Source: Taudactylus pleione (taxonomy: Eukaryota > Chordata > Amphibia > Anura > Myobatrachidae). From it: 64,000 bases of DNA. The stretch spans positions 124,001 to 188,000 of the forward strand of contig JAUIMM010000739.1 in assembly GCA_031769625.1 (NCBI GenBank), read 5' to 3'. Position 1 is the stretch's first letter, and the number at the start of each line of letters is the position of its first letter. This document shows positions 55,292 to 64,000 of this stretch, one piece after another. The position numbers and the translations under genes are program-made. The notes beneath the pieces were generated by a model. That model had not been told where the DNA came from, ran no database searches, and was given only the letters and a program-made list of their open reading frames with translations.

Positions 55292-57020
55292 TATAACTAG
55301 ACAGGAGCTTATTAGAAATAATTGTGTCCAATGGGTGGAGGAGGAGGCACAGGGAATGTACAGGGCGCTAACGGCAGAAGTTATGAAGTCAAGGTGCCGA
55401 CACACATGGCGATCTGCTGCCGATCCGACGATGTGTGCCATTTCCCTTGATACTCCCCGGCTCTGTGAGGTGAGGTAGGAGGCACATTGTGCAGGTGACT
55501 GGTCACAGTGACCTCGGTGAGGTGAGGTAGGAGGCACATTGTGCAGGTGACTGGTCACAGTGACCTCAGTGAGGTGAGGTAGGAGGCACATTGTGCAGGT
55601 GACTGGTCACAGTGACCTCTGTGAGGTGAGGTAGGAGGCACATTGTGCAGGTGACTGGTCACAGTGACCTCGGTGAGGTAGGAGGCACATTGTGCAGGTG
55701 ACTGGTCACAGTGACCTCGGTGAGGTAGGCGGCACATTGTGCAGGTGACTGGTTACAGCGACCTCAGTGAGGTGAGGTAGGCGGCACATTGTGCAGGTGA
55801 CTGGTTACAGTGACCTCAGTGAGGTGAGGTAGGAGGCACATTGTGCAGGTGACTGGTTACCTTGACCTCAGTAAGGTGAGGTAGGAGGCACATTGTGCAG
55901 GTGCCTGGTCAAAGTGAGGTGAGGTAGGAGGCACATTGTGCAGGTGACTGGTCACAGTGACCTCGGTGAGGTGAGGTAGGAGGTACATTGTGCAGGTGCC
56001 TGGTCACAGTGACCTCGGTGAGGTGAGGTAGGAGGCACATTGTGCAGGTGACTGGTTGATACTTTTTGTACTGTAATTTCCAAGTAATAAGGAGGAGATT
56101 TGTGCTGTCAGTGGTTTTATAGATATCACAATATTGCCGCTTGTGTGGTTCTATATAACTAGACAGGAGCTTATTAGAAATAATTGTGTCCAATGGGTGG
56201 AGGAGGAGGCACAGGGAATGTACAGGGCGCTAACGGCAGAAGTTATGAAGTCAAGGTGCCGACACACATGGCGATCTGCTGCCGATCCGACGATGTGTGC
56301 CATTTCCCTTGATACTCCCCGGCTCTGTGAGGTGAGGTAGGAGGCACATTGTGCAGGTGACTGGTCACAGTGACCTCGGTGAGGTGAGGTAGGAGGCACA
56401 TTGTGCAGGTGACTGGTCACAGTGACCTCAGTGAGGTGAGGTAGGAGGCACATTGTGCAGGTGACTGGTCACAGTGACCTCTGTGAGGTGAGGTAGGAGG
56501 CACATTGTGCAGGTGACTGGTCACAGTGACCTCGGTGAGGTGAGGTAGGAGGCACATTGTGCAGGTGACTGGTCACAGTGACCTCGGTGAGGTAGGCGGC
56601 ACATTGTGCAGGTGACTGGTTACAGCGACCTCAGTGAGGTGAGGTAGGCGGCACATTGTGCAGGTGACTGGTTACAGTGACCTCAGTGAGGTGAGGTAGG
56701 AGGCACATTGTGCAGGTGACTGGTTACCTTGACCTCAGTAAGGTGAGGTAGGAGGCACATTGTGCAGGTGCCTGGTCAAAGTGAGGTGAGGTAGGAGGCA
56801 CATTGTGCAGGTGACTGGTCACAGTGACCTCGGTGAGGTGAGGTAGGAGGTACATTGTGCAGGTGCCTGGTCACAGTGACCTCGGTGAGGTGAGGTAGGA
56901 GGCACATTGTGCAGGTGACTGGTTGATACTTTTTGTACTGTAATTTCCAAGTAATAAGGAGGAGATTTGTGCTGTCAGTGGTTTTATAGATATCACAATA
57001 TTGCCGCTTGTGTGGTTCTA
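55292..57020 (+). repeat. 862-bp direct tandem duplication in intron 8
   Basis: Copy 1 is 55292-56153 and copy 2 is 56154-57020. The only difference I noticed is five extra bases (a tgagg word) in copy 2. Each copy has about 200 bp of unique sequence (acaggagcttattagaaata to cttgatactccccggctctg), then about 11 units of a ~50-bp minisatellite (gaggtaggaggcacattgtg, caggtgactggtcacagtga, cctcggtgag), then about 100 bp ending ttgtgtggttcta. Copy 2 ends 100 bases before exon 9. Confidence 0.96.
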
Positions 57021-57120
57021 GGAGCCGTTGCTGTCACTGTTCACGGTGGTAATTGAATACTGTGACTTGTGCAATTTGTTGTGACCTATTGGCTGTAACC
57101 TCTACACTTCTTCTATGTAG

Positions 57121-57242
57121 ATATGAATCGCCACCATTACTCCCTCTACATTCACAACTGCAAGCTGGGATTCCTGCTCCGCCAAGAGCCCTCGGAGCAG
57201 AAGGCTTATAAGCCCGCCGAGTTCCACTGGAAGCTAAACCAG
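57121..57242 (+). CDS. CLSTN1: CLSTN1 exon 9 (LG/LNS domain, continued)
   Basis: 122 nt, acceptor ttctatgtag, donor cag|gtgagc. It enters in phase 1 and ends after a complete Gln codon (phase 0). The translation is (D)MNRHHYSLYIHNCKLGFLL and RQEPSEQKAYKPAEFHWKLNQ. RHHYSLYIHNCKLGF and PAEFHWKLNQ are strands of the LG domain. The next exon should begin with the VCDEEWHHY-type segment; I looked for it to 64000 and did not find it, so intron 9 is longer than 6.7 kb. The acceptor lies just 100 nt downstream of the second copy of a recent 862-bp duplication. Confidence 0.97.
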
Positions 57243-57410
57243 GTGAGCGGCCGGTCTGCTGCCTCCTGCTGGCAGCCCCTGGGCCTACGGCACTGGTGAG
57301 GAGGAGGACACACTGGGACAATGGTAACAGCGGGTACACCAAAGCTGGGCAAAGTGGTGGGTGAGGAGGATAATGGGCATTAATACCCTCATTTATAAAA
57401 ACTGATGATT

Positions 57411-58806
57411 TTCCTGATCGTCCCCTCACTAGCGCTTTGTACATGGCCTGTGCCAGTCCTGATTGTCCCCTCACTAGCACTTTGTACATGGCCTGTGCCA
57501 GTCCTGATTGTTCTCTCACTAGCGTTTTGTACATGGCCTGTGCCAGTCCTGATTGTCCCCTCACTAGCGCTTTGTACATGACCTGTGCCAGTCCTGATTG
57601 TCCCCTCACTAGCGCTTTGTATATGGCCTGTGCCACTCCCCATTGTCCCCTCACTAGCGTTGTGTACATGGCCTGTGCCAGTCCTGATTGTCCCCTCACT
57701 AGCGCTTTGTACATGGCCTGTGCCAGTCCTGATTGTCCCCACACTAGCGTTGTGTACATGGCCTGTGCCAGTCCTGATCGTCCCCTCACTAGCGTTGTGT
57801 ACATGGCCTGTGCCGGTCCTGATCGTCCCCTCACTAGCGCTTTGTACATGGCCTGTGCCAGTCCTGATTGTCCCCTCACTAGCGTTGTGTACATGGCCTG
57901 TGCCAGTCCTGATCGTCCCCTCACTAGCGTTGTGTACATGGCCTGTGCCAGTCCTGATCGTCCCCTCACTAGCGTTGTGTACATGGCCTGTGCCGGTCCT
58001 GATCGTCCCCTCACTACCGCTTTGTACATGGCCTGTGCCAGTCCTGATTGTCCCCTCACTAGCGCTTTGTACATGGCCTGTGCCAGTCCTGATTGTCCCC
58101 TCACTAGCGCTTTGTACATGGCCTGTGCCAGTCCTGATTGTCCCCTCACTAGCACTTTGTACATGGCCTGTGCCAGTCCTGATTGTTCTCTCACTAGCGT
58201 TTTGTACATGGCCTGTGCCACTCCCCATTGTCCCCTCACTAGCGTTTTGTACATGGCCTGTGCCAGTCCTGATCGTCCCCTCACTAGCGTTGTGTACATG
58301 GCCTGTGCCAGTCCTGATTGTCCCCTCACTAGCGTTGTGTACATGGCCTGTGCCAGTCCTGATCGTCCCCTCACTAACGTTGTGTACATGGCCTGTGCCA
58401 GTCCTGATCGTCCCCTCACTAACGTTGTGTACATGGCCTGTGCCAGTCCTGATCGTCCCCTCATGGCCTGTACATGGCCTGTGCCAGTCCTGATTGTCCC
58501 CTCACTAGCGTTGTGTACATGGCCTGTGCCAGTCCAGATTGTCCCCTCACTAGCGTTGTGTACATGGCCTGTGCCAGTCCAGATTGTCCCCTCACTAGCA
58601 ATGTGTACATGACCTGTGCCAGTCCTGATCGTCCCTTCACTAACGTTGTGTACATGGCCTGTGCCAGTCCTGATCGTCCCCTCACTAACGTTGTGTACAT
58701 GGCCTGTGCCAGTCCTGATTGTCCCCTCACTAGCGTTGTGTACATGGCCTGTACCAGTCCTGATCGTCCCCTCACTAACGTTGTGTACATGGCCTGTGCC
58801 AGTCCT
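57411..58806 (+). repeat. 45-bp minisatellite array, ~31 copies, in intron 9
   Basis: The unit is acatggcctgtgccagtcct, gattgtcccctcactagcgc, tttgt. Variants are cgttgtgt or cgctttgt and gatcg or gattg. The copies near 58455 and 58540 break the register. 45 bp is fifteen codons, so both strands are open for 279-476 codons. Confidence 0.97.
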
Positions 58807-59130
58807 GATCTGCCGCTGTCTGTCTGAGGCTCTGTGCCATGTTGCGTAGAGGCTTCCTGTGTCCTAGTGTAGCTCTCTGCTGAGCACTATTAGCACAATG
58901 TAATGACAGTACTCTCCTCATAGTCATCTATTCCGATTATTACAACCTGGGTTCAGGGGAATATCTGCCCTTCTGCCAGAATAGACTCTCTCTTCTCTGG
59001 ATCTGTGGATGATCAGTAAATCTGAGCTGATTCCGCACAGCAAATCGCCTTTCCCTCCCTCCGCAGGCTTCACTGAGCGCCAGCTGTCACATTTGTGCTC
59101 TGCTGAGACGGAATGAGATATCTGTCATCG
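58807..59130. other. intron 9 unique sequence
   Basis: Nothing recognised. Confidence 0.5.
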
Positions 59131-59265
59131 GGCTCTATGTACTAAGCTTTGCAGAGAGGGAAAGTGAAAACCAGACTGTTATTTTTCAAACACAGCCTGT
59201 AACATGACAGGAGCTGATTGGTTGGTACTTTATCTCTCTCTCTCCAAGGCTTAGTACATATCCCC
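59131..59265. mobile_element. ~135-bp inverted-repeat element
   Basis: The ends ctatgtactaagctttgcag and ctccaaggcttagtacata are inverted repeats, with gagagggaaagt facing actttatctctctc. From memory this is a common frog MITE-type repeat. No coding capacity. Confidence 0.7.
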
Positions 59266-60811
59266 TATAGTCTGCAACAACGGTAGCATTCATTATAGGT
59301 CATTGGCTACGTTGGTGTACATTAGCACATGACTGTTATATCTCTTAGTTCTACTGGTCTAGACTAGGAATATTATCATGCAGCATTGTCGTGTCCCTGT
59401 AACGCGCCCTCTGTAGGATAATACAGTGCCAGGCTTACCAGTCCCTGGTGCATGTGCTGCCACTCAGTGACCGATCAGCAGATAACCCAGCTGTGCCCAG
59501 ATTACGGCCCCTCCAGTGATATTGGGAGAGACCATTCTTCTTACTGCCGTCCGACCAAAATGTATCCATTATCGGTAGTCCTGGTATCCTCTGTATTAAC
59601 GTGGCCAGACAGACACCCCTGGGCAGTCTGCGGCACTCACCCTTGTTGAACTTCGAGCCCCAGCTGACCGGTCAGGGAAATGACCTTCAGCAAGAACCGG
59701 AGTGTGACCAAGCTCTAGAACGCAATGTATTTTCCCCATGGAAGTTTCTCAGTGTGCTAGATCTGTCCTGCTTTCTATTTGCAATTGCGTGAGAGTGTTC
59801 CCCAGGCCTGGCATTTGTTGGCACTAAAGGCAAGGGGGAGATGGAGAAGGCGGCTACGGGCGCAGATTGCTGCAGAAAGACACGTCTGTGCGATGATGAC
59901 GATGTCAGGCGCTCGTGCAGCAGATTGCTGTGGGTGGTGTGGGTTGCAAGTTACTGTGCAGTAAACACTTGTAGATGAGTGTTCATGTCACATTGTAGGA
60001 CGCAGACAGGAATAACCCTTGTGCCCGCAGAGACGTTAAATCGCCACCTGGCACGTAAGACGTGGAAATGACCTATCTGCATTCTGATTGCATCTTAAAG
60101 GTTTGAGCCCAACAATTGTATGTGGATAGGTTGCAGCCTTTAGACCAAGCTTGGCCTTTGCTGGCTCATAGTGAGGGGAGATGAGGGGCAACGGAATCTT
60201 GATATTTTAATATGGCAAAATAAAACCTTTCCGGTCATGCATCTCTGCCAATGGTGTATTTCCATAGCGCAAATTAGCGTCCAGAGATATGAGACAGAGT
60301 TTCACAGATCTATGACAGCGTCCAGAGAGCACTTAGATATAGTTGCAGTGTTTCTCTGGCTACCTGGTAAGACATCTCTCATTGTCATTGTTACTCAACA
60401 CTCTCCAAGCACCCGGAGCTGCCTGAGGGTGCCGCGCGTTGAGGGTGCCGCGCGTTGAGGGTGCCGTACATTGATAATGGTAATTCTGCTTTTCATGTTG
60501 GTCACTCAGCAGATGGCAGCAGTGGCTGGGTACAGATGGGTTACCCTGTGGTCTCTCTGTCCTGATATGATCGCTAGGATCGACCTGTGTCTAGAGATGA
60601 TGAACACATCAGGTGCTTGTGATACGGTGCTTGAGGGTTTACAGTGGAGCCAGGTTTGATTTGTGGAAAATTAAATTTGGCTGTAATTATTAATACAAGT
60701 CACCGATGGAGCTTTCTACAGCGCTTTACAGGCAATGATGTAAACTGATTTTATTAAGGATACCTTTAGCTGAAATTGGTGAGAAATTTAAAACCAGTGT
60801 GGGAGGTTGTA
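59266..60811. other. intron 9 unique sequence, 1.5 kb
   Basis: Array-free apart from three copies of a short gagggtgccgcgcgtt unit near 60423-60470. The short open frames (for example 59452-59649, 60171-60458) have no recognisable motif. Confidence 0.5.
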
Positions 60812-61385
60812 TCTAACAGCACTGGACAAAATGTGAGCATGGTAGTGAGACCGTATCTAACAGCACTGGACAAAATGTGAGCAGGGTAGTGAGACCGTAT
60901 CTAACAGCACTGGACAAAATGTGAGCAGGGTAGTGAGACCGTATCTAACAGCACTGGACAAAATGTGAGCAGGGTAGTGAGACCGTATCTAACAGCACTG
61001 GGACAAAATGTGAGCAGGGTAGTGAGACCGTATCTAACAGCACTGGACAAAATGTGAGCAGGGTAGTGAGACTGTATCTAACAGCACTGGACAAAATGTG
61101 AGCAAGGTAGTGAGACTGTATCTAACAGCACTGGACAAAATGTGAGCAGGGTAGTGAGACTGTATCTAACAGCACTGGACAAAATGTGAGCAGGGTAGTG
61201 AGACCGTATCTAACAGCACTGGGACAAAATGTGAGCAGGGTAGTGAGACCGTATCTAACAGCACTGGGACAAAATGTGAGCAGGGTAGTGAGACCGTATC
61301 TAACAGCACTGGACAAAATGTGAGCAGGGTAGTGAGACTGTATCTAACAGCACTGGGCAAAATGTGAGCAGGGTAGTGAGACTGT
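60812..61385 (+). repeat. 44-bp minisatellite array, ~13 copies
   Basis: The unit is acagcactggacaaaatgtg, agcagggtagtgagaccgta, tcta. It passes without a gap into the 40-bp array that follows; the shared core is agcagggtagtgagac-(c/t)-gta. Confidence 0.96.
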
Positions 61386-62712
61386 ACAGTACTGGCACAA
61401 GATACCAGCAGGGTAGTGAGACTGTACAGTACTGGCACAAGATACCAGCAGGGTAGTGATACTGTACAGTACTGGCACAAGATACCAGCAGGGTAGTGAG
61501 ACTGTACAGTACTGGCACAAGATACCGGCAGGGTAGTGAGACTGTACAGTACTGGCACAAGATACCGGCAGGGTAGTGAGACTGTACAGTACTGGCACAA
61601 GATACCAGCATGGTAGTGAGACTGTACAGTACTGGCACAAGATACCAGCAGGGTAGTGAGACTGTGCAGTACTGGCACAAGATACCAGCAGGGTAGTGAG
61701 ACTGTACCGTACTGGCACAAGATACCAGCAGGGTAGTGAGACTGTACCGTACTGGCACAAGATACCAGCAGGGTAGTGAGACTGTACAGTACTGGCACAA
61801 GATACCAGCAGGGTAGTGAGACTGTACCGTACTGGCACAAGATACCGGCAGGGTAGTGAGACTGTACAGTACTGGCACAAGATACCGGCAGGGTAGTGAG
61901 ACTGTACCGTACTGGCACAAGATACCGGCAGGGTAGTGAGACTGTACCGTACTGGCACAAGATACCGGCAGGGTAGTGAGACTGTACCGTACTGGCACAA
62001 GATACCGGCAGGGTAGTGAGACTGTACCGTACTGGCACAAGATACCAGCAGGGTAGTGAGACTGTACAGTACTGGCACAAGATACCAGCAGGGTAGTGAG
62101 ACTGTACAGTACTGGCACAAGATACCTGCAGGGTAGTGAGACTGTACAGTACTGGCACAAGATACCAGCAGGGTAGTGAGACTGTACAGTACTGGCACAA
62201 GATACCTGCAGGGTAGTGAGACTGTACAGTACTGGCACAAGTACTGGCACAAGATACCTGCAGGGTAGTGAGACTGTACAGTACTGGCACAAGATACCAG
62301 CAGGGTAGTGAGACTGTACCGTACTGGCACAAGATACCAGCAGGGTAGTGAGACTGTACCGTACTGGCACAAGATACCAGCAGGGTAGTGAGACTGTACC
62401 GTACTGGCACAAGATACCAGCAGGGTAGTGAGACTGTACAGTACTGGCACAAGATACCAGCAGGGTAGTGAGACTGTACAGTACTGGCACAAGATACCAG
62501 CAGGGTAGTGAGACTGTACAGTACTGGCACAAGATACCTGCAGGGTAGTGAGACTGTACAGTACTGGCACAAGATACCAGCAGGGTAGTGAGACTGTACA
62601 GTACTGGCACAAGATACCAGCAGGGTAGTGAGACTGTACCGTACTGGCACAAGATACCAGCAGGGTAGTGAGACTGTACCGTACTGGCACAAGATACCAG
62701 CAGGGTAGTGAG
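61386..62712 (+). repeat. 40-bp minisatellite array, ~33 copies
   Basis: The unit is acagtactggcacaagatac, cagcagggtagtgagactgt. Variants are accgtact or acagtact and ccggca, cctgca or ccagca. One unit near 62235 has an extra gtactggcacaa. The minus strand is open in three frames because the unit has no stops there. Confidence 0.97.
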
Positions 62713-63270
62713 ACCTTGTTGAACATTCTTTCAGATGACTTCTCCTCTCCCTGATGTAGATGATGTTCTTCAGTTCTAAGTTGCCTGTAAATGAATAAAA
62801 TGAGGTAGCGATAAGTGAAAGCTGAGCAGAACTTCTAGCGTTACTGTTACTGATGCCCTCGGATGCGGATAGTCACGGTCTCCTCCCCTGGGGAGCTGCT
62901 GTGACCTTGTCTTATCATGAAGTTCATTCTGTCTCTCGCTCTGTACTATAAATGGCTCTTATTTCTCCAGACTTCATGTCTTCACAATGTAACCCAATGA
63001 TAGATTTCTGCTCCCCTCACACCTGCGTTAGCTCCCGATACAGACAGCGCGCGCCAGTCCTTACTGTGAGATAGCGGCATATTGCATACTATAAATCAAG
63101 GGAAAAGGACAAAAAACTGCACTATCGATATTGTATTCAAATGAACCCCATTAAATGTATTCGCTGAAATTGGATCTTTTAGTGGGGGTGCTGCCAAGGA
63201 CAATACCCGAAATCTAATATACAAATTCCAAAAGAAGGAGACAGAATGTCCTATACTGAGGACAAAGGAT
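62713..63270. other. intron 9 unique sequence
   Basis: Nothing assigned. The segment 63090-63260 has the look of dispersed repeat sequence but I cannot name a family. Confidence 0.45.
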
Positions 63271-64000
63271 TGTTATGGTGCATACACAGGGTCAGATAAT
63301 GGTGCATACACAGGGTCAGATAATGGTGCATACACAGGGTCAGATAATGGTGCATACACAGGGTCAGATAATGGTGCATACACAGGGTCAGATAATGGTG
63401 CATACACAGGGTCAGATAATGGTGCATACACTCGGTCAGATAATGGTGCATACACAGGGTCAGATAATGGTGCATACACAGGGTCAGATAATGGTGCATA
63501 CACAGGGTCAGATAATGGTGCATACACAGGGTCAGATAATGGTGCATACACACGGTCAGATAATGGTGCATACACAGGGTCAGATAATGGCGCATACACA
63601 GGGTCAGATAATGGTGCATACACACGGTCAGATAATGGTGCATACACACGGTCAGATAATGGTGCATACACACGGTCAGATAATGGTGCATACACACGGT
63701 CAGATAATGGCGCATACACAGGGTCAGATAATGGCGCATACACAGGGTCAGATAATGGCGCATACACAGGGTCAGATAATGGCGCATACACAGGGTCAGA
63801 TAATGGCGCATACACAGGGTCAGATAATGGCGCATACACACGGTCAGATAATGGTGCATACACACGGTCAGATAATGGTGCATACACACGGTCAGATAAT
63901 GGTGCATACACACGGTCAGATAATGGCGCATACACAGGGTCAGATAATGGCGCATACACAGGGTCAGATAATGGCGCATACACAGGGTCAGATAATGGCG
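63271..64000 (+). repeat. 24-bp minisatellite array, ~30 copies, truncated by window end
   Basis: The unit is ggtgcatacacagggtcaga plus taat. Two positions vary together (tgcat or cgcat; caggg or cacgg), forming ordered blocks. The array runs off the window. Confidence 0.97.

Noticed and set aside
57034..58827. Frames of 279-476 codons on both strands
   Set aside because: 45-bp period (fifteen codons) repeat; the peptide is purely periodic.
61166..62726. Three overlapping minus-strand frames of 450-508 codons
   Set aside because: 40-bp array without minus-strand stops; the periodic peptide shifts frame with each unit.
63251..63983. Minus-strand 236-242-codon frames (MHHYLTLC / YAPLSDPV repeats)
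   Set aside because: 24-bp array, eight codons per unit; no family resemblance.

Overview
The window is a stretch of vertebrate genomic DNA, most likely from an anuran amphibian. The only protein-coding gene I can support is calsyntenin-1 (CLSTN1), on the + strand. Eight coding exons (here called exons 2 to 9) lie at 25049-25171, 41180-41209, 45328-45523, 52478-52686, 53011-53160, 54375-54560, 54840-55088 and 57121-57242. Every junction has an AG acceptor, a GT donor and a compatible codon phase. Together they encode both extracellular cadherin repeats and the start of the LG/LNS domain. The signal-peptide exon should lie upstream of base 1. The rest of the LG domain, the transmembrane segment and the cytoplasmic tail should lie beyond base 64000. 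Coding sequence totals about 1.27 kb, roughly 2% of the window. The frog assignment is an inference: it rests on the Tc1-like transposon, several short inverted-repeat elements of a type familiar from frog genomes, and amphibian-like exon sequence. No genus can be named.

Layout: 1-25048 is the 3' part of intron 1. It carries a ~99-bp satellite (1-1137), a 51/36-bp array (5300-7333), a 57-bp array (8346-11552), a 31-bp array (11847-12605), an 8.2-kb TG-rich array (12685-20890), a ~53-bp array (20941-23356) and a 19-bp array (24558-24922). Intron 2 (25172-41179) has a 30-bp array, several CA/TG-rich and GC-rich arrays, a nested mobile-element cluster with a broken Tc1-like transposon (30437-32067), a 33-bp array, a fold-back element filled with TTAGGG-like repeats (35680-37411) and a ~148-bp array. 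Intron 3 holds an inverted-repeat element whose arm has grown into about 44 tandem copies (42583-44758). Intron 4 holds 35-, 27- and 60-bp arrays. Intron 6 consists largely of tandem copies of the 5' end of exon 7 together with its splice acceptor. Intron 8 contains a very recent 862-bp tandem duplication. Intron 9 contains 45-, 44-, 40- and 24-bp arrays, the last running off the window end.

About 60% of the window (my sum of array spans, near 39 kb) is tandem repeat made of more than 25 mostly unrelated families. This explains nearly all the long open reading frames: the monomers lack stop codons, often in several frames, and the ORFs have no family resemblance, so they are not annotated as genes.

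The most interesting points are: the tandem amplification of an exon fragment plus its 3' splice site, with two copies in frame with the real exon; the 30-nt cassette microexon with QKI-like motifs downstream; minisatellites apparently seeded inside fold-back elements; and an 8-kb sense-strand UG-repeat region in intron 1. No RNA gene, CRISPR array, virus or bacterial-type gene system was found.
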